Below, one piece after another: positions 1 through 4,620 of a stretch of DNA of 6,379 bases (the first letter of the stretch is position 1; the number at the start of each line of letters is the position of its first letter). Both the position numbers and the translations under genes were made by a program. Source of the DNA: Actinomycetota bacterium (GTDB lineage: Bacteria > Actinomycetota > Thermoleophilia > UBA2241); assembly GCA_003132645.1 (NCBI GenBank), contig PKYM01000222.1:1-6379 (forward strand), in the 5' to 3' direction. The notes under the pieces were generated by a model that was not told the origin of the DNA, searched no databases, and saw only the letters and a program-made list of their open reading frames with translations.

Positions 1-729
1 GTCGGAGTCCAGCGCCGTCTCGAGCGTCGGCTTCTCGTTTGCCTCGGGCGACTGGTACAGTCGCTGTGAGTCCTGCACGCGCTCGTAGTCGTCATCGATG
101 ACCGCCCCCATGCGCCGCCACAGGCAGACGTCGGGTTTCAGGTAGCGCTGCTTTATGTCCTCGCTGCACTCGCCCTCGACGGGGCAGCGGAAGCAGACCT
201 CGTTGTCGACCACCGTCTTGCGGGTCTTCATGAGCTCACCTTCGTCGATGCGCCGGTAGGCGTCGAGCAGCAACTCCTGCACGCTGCCGGTGATGCGGAT
301 CGTGAACTGGGGCATCTTCTCGGGCTCGTCGAATTCGAACATGCCGTTTCGCCAGTGCGCCAGGGCGAAGACCTGATCGAGCGTCTGTTTGGCCATGATG
401 TAGCGCACCTGGTCGGCCGTGATGTAGCCTTTGTCGAGCAGGCGCTGACCCAGCGGCTTGGCTTTCTTTTCTTCCTTGCTCAGAAGGGTGTCGGCCATGA
501 GCACCTCGGAGAGCTGTTGCTCGTCGAGTAACCCCGCCCTGACGAGGCGGCCGCCGAGCTTGTCGTCGGTCATGGGCAGCGAGATGCCCTGAACGCGACC
601 GTCGATCAGGTAGATGAAGCCGTACTCGTCGAAGTCACGCACCTCGAGAATACCGGTCGCGAGTTCATGAGCGAGAAACTGGAGGACGCTCGCCAGGTCG
701 AATTTGCGGATTGAGCCAGACAGCAGCAT
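1..729 (-). CDS. DUF4388 (PatA-N-like) protein with MshEN-like motifs and a cysteine cluster, 3' end outside the window
   Basis: The frame is open from ATG at 729 to base 1, giving 243 residues without a stop, so the C-terminus lies beyond the edge. Residues 1-52 (MLLSGSIRKFDLASVLQFL, then TGILEV and FIYLIDGRVQGISLP) have the typical DUF4388 layout found in bacterial signalling and gliding proteins. Residues 57-80 and 92-115 are two similar helical motifs of the LG..L...G.[LI]....[LV] type, resembling the MshEN/GspE N-terminal domain. They are followed by TLDQVFALAHWRNGMFEFDEP, the usual end of such modules. Residues 179-202 hold four cysteines (C-x2-C-x5-C-x13-C), possibly a metal or Fe-S site. 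There is no signal peptide or membrane segment, so it is probably cytoplasmic. The start is the only suitable one in frame; GGGGAG lies 12 nt upstream, a rather long spacing. The gene is divergent from rpmH. The family assignment is fairly secure; the function is not known. Confidence 0.85.
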   Translation of the reverse strand, partial: MLLSGSIRKFDLASVLQFLAHELATGILEVRDFDEYGFIYLIDGRVQGISLPMTDDKLGGRLVRAGLLDEQQLSEVLMADTLLSKEEKKAKPLGQRLLDKGYITADQVRYIMAKQTLDQVFALAHWRNGMFEFDEPEKMPQFTIRITGSVQELLLDAYRRIDEGELMKTRKTVVDNEVCFRCPVEGECSEDIKQRYLKPDVCLWRRMGAVIDDDYERVQDSQRLYQSPEANEKPTLETALDSD

Positions 730-768
730 GTCGCGACAGATCTCCCCTTTCTCGCTGGTTTTCGGCAG

Positions 769-774
769 AGTATG
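769..774 (-). promoter_or_regulatory. Weak candidate extended -10 for the DUF4388 gene
   Basis: On the minus strand TGC-CATACT forms an extended -10-like element (4 of 6 matches to TATAAT) about 40 nt upstream of the ATG at 729. No convincing -35 is present 16-18 nt upstream, so this is a tentative call. Confidence 0.22.
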
Positions 775-780
775 GCAGAA

Positions 781-823
781 ATGTTAGGATGGATCGGATG
801 TTACCTGCGGGCCAGGAAGGCCC
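781..823. repeat. Small repeats in the divergent intergenic region
   Basis: ATGTTA occurs at 781-786 and 798-803 (period 17 bp), and an inverted repeat GGGCC-AGGAA-GGCCC lies at 809-823, just upstream of the rpmH -35 box. These could be regulator sites for either divergent gene or chance in GC-rich DNA. No DnaA box (TTATNCACA) was found in this region. Confidence 0.25.
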
Positions 824-832
824 AAGCGCGCG

Positions 833-862
833 TTGACCCTCCCCTGCGAGGCTGGCTATACT
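833..862 (+). promoter_or_regulatory. Sigma70-type promoter of the rpmH operon
   Basis: TTGACC (833-838) and TATACT (857-862) are separated by 18 bp, each matching the housekeeping consensus at five of six positions. Transcription would start near 868-870, giving a leader of about 30 nt before the rpmH TTG. This is the best promoter in the window and fits the strong expression expected for ribosomal protein L34. No other strong promoter is visible before jag, so it probably serves the whole rpmH–jag block. Confidence 0.75.
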
Positions 863-897
863 TTCCCCTTTGGACACAGTGAACGAGCGAGGACGCC

Positions 898-1032
898 TTG
901 AAGAGGACCTATCAGCCCAACACCCGAAAGCGCAAGAAGACGCACGGGTTTCGCAAGCGCATGAGCACCAAGGCGGGGCGAGCGGTGATCAAGCGGCGGC
1001 GTCAGAAGGGGCGCAAGCGGCTGAGCGCCTAG
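898..1032 (+). CDS. rpmH: 50S ribosomal protein L34
   Basis: This 44-residue protein is a component of the large ribosomal subunit, binding 23S rRNA. The sequence begins [18 protein letters not shown] (the first residue is Met in the protein), continues with [12 protein letters not shown] and ends in QKGRKRLSA. This is the standard L34 pattern over the full usual length of 44-47 residues, rich in Arg and Lys. The start is TTG, set by the invariant KRTYQP N-terminus; no ATG or GTG is available at this point. GAGGA at 889-893 is the likely ribosome binding site, with a short 4-nt spacer. It is the first gene of the operon, and rnpA follows 11 nt after its stop. The rnpA reading frame is also open across this whole gene. 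Confidence 0.96.
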   Translation: MKRTYQPNTRKRKKTHGFRKRMSTKAGRAVIKRRRQKGRKRLSA

Positions 1033-1043
1033 CCGCCCGGCCT

Positions 1044-1415
1044 ATGGCGGCCAAGCGTTCGCGACTCTCTCGCTCCAGCGACTTCCAGCGGGTCTATCGC
1101 CAGGGCAGCTCAACGGCATCGCGCTTTCTGGTGTTGCACTATTTCAAGCAACCGGTCGCGGCGGTCGGCGGTGAGCCACGCCTCGGCTTGTCCGTGTCAA
1201 AGAAACTCGGCGGGGCCGTCGTGCGCAACCGCGTCAAGCGCCTCCTGCGCGAGGCCTTTCGCGAGTGCGTCACGCGACTGCCCGGAGACTATGACTACGT
1301 GTTGATCGCCCGCCCGCAGCTCACTGATCTGCTCGACAACCCCGATAAGGGCGCCGTGCCCGCGGCCGTGCGCGACGTCTGCGAGCGCGCCGGCCTGCTC
1401 GAGAAAGGTCTTTGA
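1044..1415 (+). CDS. rnpA: Ribonuclease P protein component
   Basis: This is the protein subunit of RNase P, which helps the catalytic RNA bind pre-tRNA 5' leaders and metal ions. With ATG at 1044 it has 123 residues, a usual length. Hallmarks visible are the N-terminal [11 protein letters not shown] (residues 11-21, with the leader-contacting Phe14), the central strand [21 protein letters not shown] (46-66) with the RNR motif at 61-63, and LLREAFRE (67-74). The ATG lies 11 nt after the rpmH stop and has no recognisable Shine-Dalgarno sequence, which suggests translational coupling to rpmH. The same frame extends upstream without a stop to 837, with TTG at 870 and GTG at 879 as possible starts. 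A longer protein of up to 181 residues that wraps rpmH is therefore possible, though the family's normal length favours 1044. Confidence 0.94.
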   Translation: MAAKRSRLSRSSDFQRVYRQGSSTASRFLVLHYFKQPVAAVGGEPRLGLSVSKKLGGAVVRNRVKRLLREAFRECVTRLPGDYDYVLIARPQLTDLLDNPDKGAVPAAVRDVCERAGLLEKGL

Positions 1416-1422
1416 CATAAGC

Positions 1423-1647
1423 ATGATCCGCACGATCTTCATCGCCCCCATCAGGTTCTACCAGCTGGCCATCTCGCCGCTGTTCGGGCCGCGCTGCAAG
1501 TACTATCCGAGCTGCTCCGAGTACACCATCGAGGCCATCCGCACCCACGGCCCCCTCAAGGGTCTGGCGCTCGGCTCCTGGCGCATCTTGCGTTGCAACC
1601 CGTTCAGCCACGGCGGCATCGACCACGTGCCCGCGCGGCACGCTTAG
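1423..1647 (+). CDS. yidD: Membrane protein insertion efficiency factor YidD
   Basis: YidD is a small membrane-associated protein that helps YidC-dependent insertion of membrane proteins. The 74-residue product matches the family along its length: an N-terminal amphipathic or hydrophobic stretch ([19 protein letters not shown]), the signature [15 protein letters not shown] (25-39), HGPLKG (42-47) and [17 protein letters not shown] (54-70). The three conserved cysteines are Cys25, Cys31 and Cys58. DHVP replaces the commoner DPVP ending, a variant I associate with actinobacterial homologues. The gene starts 7 nt after the rnpA stop and ends 4 nt before yidC, consistent with one transcript. The ribosome binding site is weak (AAAGG lies too far upstream), so coupling to rnpA translation is likely. 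Confidence 0.95.
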   Translation: MIRTIFIAPIRFYQLAISPLFGPRCKYYPSCSEYTIEAIRTHGPLKGLALGSWRILRCNPFSHGGIDHVPARHA

Positions 1648-1651
1648 CCCG

Positions 1652-2713
1652 ATGCTGACCTTCCTGCCTCATCTCGCGGTCCTGATGGCGACCAACCCGG
1701 TCTTCCACACGCTCGGCCAGATCTTCGGCCCGCTGGTCGACCTGCTGCGCGGCATCCTGCGCCTCATCCACGGGTTCATCGGGAGCTGGGGCTGGGCGAT
1801 CATCATCCTGACGATCATCGTGCGGCTCATCCTCATGCCGCTGACCTTCAAACAGTTCCGCTCGGCCCAGGCCATGCAGCAGTTGCAGCCCAAGATCAAG
1901 GAGCTGCAGCGCAAGTACAAGGCCGACAAGCGCAAGCTCCAGGAAGAGACCATGAAGCTCTACCAGGAGTATCGCGTCAACCCGTTCGCCTCGTGTCTGC
2001 CGCTGCTGCTCCAGATGCCGATCTTCATCAGCCTCTATTACGCCATCAGGTTCACACCCGAGATCCGCACCTCGAGCTTCTGGATCATCCCTTCGCTCGG
2101 CCTGCGCTACCTGCCGCTGTTCGTGCTTTACATCGCCTCGCAGATCGTCTCGACCGAGCTCATGATGCAGCCCGAGACCGAAAAGCAGCAGAAGTACCTC
2201 ATGCGGCTCATGCCGGTCCTGTTCGTTTTCATCCTGTTCCGGTTCCCCGCCGGCCTCATGCTTTACTGGGTGACGACCAACCTGTGGACGATCGGCCAGC
2301 AGATCATCATCCGTCGCACCACGCCCAAGCGCGCGCTGGCGCCGGCCGGCGGTCCCAAGCCGCCGGGACGCTTCATGCGGGCCCTGAACGCGGCTCAGAT
2401 GAAGGCCGCCGACGGTCAGCAACCGAAGGCCGGCGGCGCGGGAGACAGCGGCGGCAGGAGCGGCACGTCCCGAAGCGGCTCAACCAGAAGCGGCACTGCC
2501 AAGGGTGCGTCCTCGCGGCAGCGCTCCGGCAAGCCCGGCGCCGACACGAGTTCCGCGGCGGGCAAGGGCACCGGCAAGGCCGGCGGCAACCGACCGGCGC
2601 AGAAGCGGCCCGGCGGGGCACCGACAGGCAAGGGCGGGACGCAGTCGAGCGGCAAGCGCCCCAGTCGACCGAGTGGAGCGAGCGATGGACCAAAGCGTAA
2701 GCCCACCTCCTGA
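1652..2713 (+). CDS. yidC: Membrane protein insertase YidC/Oxa1, Gram-positive type
   Basis: YidC inserts and folds membrane proteins in the cytoplasmic membrane, alone or with SecYEG. The protein has 353 residues and lacks the large periplasmic domain of Gram-negative YidC. Membrane segments appear at about 46-64, 113-134, 151-168, 184-202 and 203-221. Arg58 in the first (TIIVRLILMPLT) corresponds to the hydrophilic-groove arginine of the family. A charged coiled-coil loop (77-107, QPKIKELQRKYKADKRKLQE) comes before the second, and FPAGLMLYW (198-206) is the typical C-terminal signature. Residues 222-353 form an unusually long, basic, Gly/Ser/Lys/Arg-rich disordered tail, probably able to contact ribosomal RNA. 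ATG 1652 was chosen because it directly follows yidD; neither it nor the in-frame ATG at 1685 has a clear Shine-Dalgarno site. The last 29 bp overlap jag. Confidence 0.95.
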   Translation: MLTFLPHLAVLMATNPVFHTLGQIFGPLVDLLRGILRLIHGFIGSWGWAIIILTIIVRLILMPLTFKQFRSAQAMQQLQPKIKELQRKYKADKRKLQEETMKLYQEYRVNPFASCLPLLLQMPIFISLYYAIRFTPEIRTSSFWIIPSLGLRYLPLFVLYIASQIVSTELMMQPETEKQQKYLMRLMPVLFVFILFRFPAGLMLYWVTTNLWTIGQQIIIRRTTPKRALAPAGGPKPPGRFMRALNAAQMKAADGQQPKAGGAGDSGGRSGTSRSGSTRSGTAKGASSRQRSGKPGADTSSAAGKGTGKAGGNRPAQKRPGGAPTGKGGTQSSGKRPSRPSGASDGPKRKPTS

Positions 2714-3416
2714 CGAGCAGGCCGACGAGACCGAGTTCGCCACCGTGGCCAGCGCGGTCACCGTCGAGGCAGCCAAGAAGAAGGCGCTCGAGCAGCTCCG
2801 TAAGGTGGTGCCATACGTGCGCGAGGACGACGTCGAGTTCGTCGTCGTCGACGAGGGCGGCCAGGGCGGTTTTCTGGGCATGGGCAGATCGCAGCCGCGC
2901 GTCGAGGCTCGCGTGCTGCCCGGGGCGACCGAAGCGGTCGGCGGCGACGTCGTCGACGCCGACGAGGCCCTGCAGAAGCTCGACGACTTCGTCACTCGGG
3001 TCACCACGGGCATGGGCCTCGACGTCGACGTCGAGGTGTCGCAGGCCGGCGATGCCGTCGTGGCCGACATCGCCGGAGGTGACCTCGGCCTGCTGATCGG
3101 CCGTCACGGCCAGACGCTCGACGCGCTGCAGTATCTCGCCGCGATCGTGGTCAACGGTCACGCGCACGCTCGCCGCCAGGTCATCGTCGATGCCGAGGGC
3201 TACCGCAACCGCCGCGAGGTCTCGCTCAAGGCGGTGGCCGAACGGGCTGCGCAGAAGGTCGAGCGCACGCACAGCGAACTCGTCCTCAAGCCGATGACGG
3301 CGGCCGAACGCAAGATCGTCCATCTCCACCTCAAGGACCACCCCAACGTCGAGACCCGCTCCGAGGGTGACGAGCCGCAGCGCTCGGTGATCGTCTCTCC
3401 GCGGCGTCGAGCCTGA
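2685..3416 (+). CDS. khpB: RNA-binding protein Jag/KhpB (Jag-N, KH and R3H domains)
   Basis: Jag/KhpB is a cytoplasmic RNA-binding protein. In Streptococcus pneumoniae it acts with KhpA in cell elongation and division, and its gene often sits beside yidC. The 243-residue product has a Jag-N domain at about 24-77 (ending GGFLGMGRSQPRVEARV), a KH domain at about 95-170 with the GxxG loop GRHG at 139-142 (LGLLIGRHGQTLDALQYL), and an R3H domain at about 180-240 with the R-x3-H pair Arg209/His213 (ERKIVH) and final QRSVIVSPRRR. The start is ATG 2685, preceded by GGAG (2675-2678) with a 6-nt spacer. It lies 29 bp inside the end of yidC, so the two are probably translationally coupled. The frame stays open upstream to 2505 inside the yidC tail, but that part looks like out-of-frame low-complexity sequence. 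No rsmG or mnmE follows, as it often does elsewhere. Confidence 0.94.
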   Translation: MDQSVSPPPDEQADETEFATVASAVTVEAAKKKALEQLRKVVPYVREDDVEFVVVDEGGQGGFLGMGRSQPRVEARVLPGATEAVGGDVVDADEALQKLDDFVTRVTTGMGLDVDVEVSQAGDAVVADIAGGDLGLLIGRHGQTLDALQYLAAIVVNGHAHARRQVIVDAEGYRNRREVSLKAVAERAAQKVERTHSELVLKPMTAAERKIVHLHLKDHPNVETRSEGDEPQRSVIVSPRRRA

Positions 3417-3417
3417 G

Positions 3418-3446
3418 CCCCGGTCAAGCCGGGCGCCGCTGGCGCC
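3418..3446 (+). other. Tandem GC hairpins after jag
   Basis: Directly after the jag stop codon, CCCGG-TCAAG-CCGGG (3419-3433) is followed by GGCGCC-GCT-GGCGCC (3432-3446); the two could form adjacent or alternative stem-loops. No T-tract follows, so this is not a classic intrinsic terminator. It may end the rpmH operon inefficiently, protect a 3' end, or do nothing. Confidence 0.3.
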
Positions 3447-3455
3447 GATACTCCC

Positions 3456-3486
3456 AGGAGACATCACCTAAGGAGCCATCACCTCA
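3456..3486 (+). repeat. Two-copy tandem direct repeat in the jag–lipoprotein spacer
   Basis: AGGAGACATCACCTA (3456-3470) is followed at once by AGGAGCCATCACCTCA (3471-3486), one substitution and one inserted base apart, and then by a third AGGA. Each copy carries a Shine-Dalgarno-like AGGAG but no start codon follows at a usable distance. The rest of the spacer (3487-3580) is GC-rich with several GGTCC/CCGG motifs and no promoter I can support. Confidence 0.55.
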
Positions 3487-3567
3487 AGGACCCGGTCCCG
3501 CGCCGGTCCGTCGCTTGTGCGCGTGCGTCCCGGTCCGGGCAGGGAGAGATCCCGCCCTTACGACAAG

Positions 3568-3573
3568 AAGGAG
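3568..3573 (+). promoter_or_regulatory. Ribosome binding site deciding the lipoprotein start
   Basis: AAGGAG lies 7 nt before GTG 3581. This good site, together with the signal peptide that begins at that GTG, sets the start over the upstream in-frame codon at 3515. Confidence 0.85.
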
Positions 3574-3580
3574 AAGACCC

Positions 3581-4561
3581 GTGCGCAAAGCTCTCATGGT
3601 CGTAGTAGCCGCTCTGATGCTCGCCACAGTGCTCGCCGCCGCAGGCTGCGGCGCGTCGTCAGGGAGCTCAAACTCCGCCACGGCTGGGGGCATGACAGCC
3701 GCCCAGATCATGGCCAAGTCGCAGCAGGCAATGGCGAAGGTCTCAAGTGCGAGTTTCACTGCGGATGTCACGATCAAGGTCAACTCGAGCGGCGGCGGCG
3801 CCCAGGCCATGGTCCTGGGGCAGGGGCCGCTGGTGTTGCACGCTGCCGGCAAGGCCGGCGGCAAGGGGGCTGCCGAGGCGGCCGCCGTGGCCATGACCCT
3901 CCAGGCCGGCGGCCAGAACCTGGCACTGGGCGTGAAAACGGTCCACAAGAAGGTCTGGGTCCAGTTCGGCGGCAAGTGGTACGTCGCTCCGGCAAGCAAG
4001 ACCAAGAGCAAGACCTCGAGCGCGTCGAGCGCGAGCGCCGACCCGGCCAAGGTCGTGAGCGGGCTCGGCATCGATCCCCAGAAGTGGACCAAGTCGACCA
4101 CCGTGACGGCCGAGAAGCTCGACGACGTGGCGGTCTATCACGTAGTGACCACCGCAGACACGGCGAAGCTCATGGCGGACCTGGTAAAGGTTCTGAACGC
4201 TCCAGGTCTCTCAAAGGCGGTCGGCAGTGGCGCTGCCGCGCTCAATCAGCTCAAAGGCCAGGACTCGGCCCAGCTCAAGGCCCTCGAGCGGTCGCTTGCC
4301 TCAGCCTCGGTCGAGTTCTGGGTCGACGCCGGCACGTTCGAGATGCGCCAAGGCAAGATCGACGCGAAGCTGCGGTTCGGCAGTGGCACGTCGACGCAGG
4401 GCGTGAGCGGCCTCGGTATCGGTGTGAGCTACACGCTGAGCGGCCTCAATGAGCCCGTGAAGGTCGTCCCGCCGGCGCACGCGCTGCCCCTCAAGAAGTT
4501 GATGAGCGGCCTGTCTCTGCTGGCGCCCGGCCTGACGGGTACCGGGAGCATCGGGCTGTAG
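3581..4561 (+). CDS. Putative lipoprotein, LppX/LprAFG or LolA-like
   Basis: The 326-residue protein starts with a lipoprotein signal peptide: basic VRK (GTG read as Met), hydrophobic ALMVVVAALMLATVL, then AAAGC with Cys23 as the likely lipidated residue. Alanine at -3 makes the lipobox slightly unorthodox. A Gly/Ser/Ala linker (24-38) leads into a mature domain. It has a helix with repeated Ala/Lys/Gln (39-53), then SASFTADVTIKV, KKVWVQFGGKWYVAP (123-137), an Ala/Ser/Lys loop (138-153), and late strands SVEFWVDAGTFEMRQGKID (243-261) and GIGVSYTLSGLNEPVKVVPP (279-298). The pattern of strands ending in 'NEPVKVVPP' resembles the LppX/LprAFG and LolA-like folds that carry lipids or glycolipids, or DUF6612-type lipoproteins. 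It would sit on the outer face of the cytoplasmic membrane. The start is supported by AAGGAG 7 nt upstream. Lipoprotein is a firm call; the lipid-carrier role is an inference from fold pattern only. Confidence 0.8.
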   Translation: MRKALMVVVAALMLATVLAAAGCGASSGSSNSATAGGMTAAQIMAKSQQAMAKVSSASFTADVTIKVNSSGGGAQAMVLGQGPLVLHAAGKAGGKGAAEAAAVAMTLQAGGQNLALGVKTVHKKVWVQFGGKWYVAPASKTKSKTSSASSASADPAKVVSGLGIDPQKWTKSTTVTAEKLDDVAVYHVVTTADTAKLMADLVKVLNAPGLSKAVGSGAAALNQLKGQDSAQLKALERSLASASVEFWVDAGTFEMRQGKIDAKLRFGSGTSTQGVSGLGIGVSYTLSGLNEPVKVVPPAHALPLKKLMSGLSLLAPGLTGTGSIGL

Positions 4562-4578
4562 CGCTCGGGTTCAGGGCG

Positions 4579-4620
4579 AAAAAGCAGCAGTCCCCGCGGC
4601 TCGCCGCGGGGACTGCTGCT
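4579..4620 (-). terminator. Intrinsic terminator of the minus-strand zinc-ribbon gene, shared by convergent genes
   Basis: A perfect 17-bp stem (4583-4599 paired with 4604-4620) closes a CTCG loop. On the minus strand it is followed by TTTTT (4579-4583 read in reverse), a textbook intrinsic terminator for the gene ending at 4620; the stem begins at the last base of that gene's TGA. On the plus strand the hairpin starts 21 nt after the lipoprotein stop but has no T-tract after it, so it would work less well or need Rho in that direction. Confidence 0.9.

Noticed and set aside
730..897. Possible oriC with DnaA boxes upstream of rpmH
   Set aside because: No TTATNCACA or TGTGNATAA match and no AT-rich unwinding region was seen; the region is explained by divergent promoters.
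1604..2422. A 272-codon minus-strand open frame opposite yidC
   Set aside because: Its composition (His, Arg, Asp, Glu and Gln-rich) mirrors the yidC codons, and no domain can be recognised.
2505..2684. Upstream in-frame extension of jag into the yidC tail
   Set aside because: The extension is Pro/Ala/Arg low-complexity sequence produced by the yidC tail in another frame; ATG 2685 has a well-placed GGAG and begins a normal Jag N-terminus.
2373..3467. A 364-codon open frame on the minus strand opposite jag and the yidC tail
   Set aside because: It is longer than jag itself but has no family features and an Arg/Ala/Asp-rich composition typical of antisense frames in GC-rich coding DNA; jag is clearly the real gene.
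3517..4452. A 311-codon plus-strand frame overlapping the lipoprotein gene
   Set aside because: It is Arg/Gly-rich without structure; the overlapping frame has a lipoprotein signal peptide and a good ribosome binding site.
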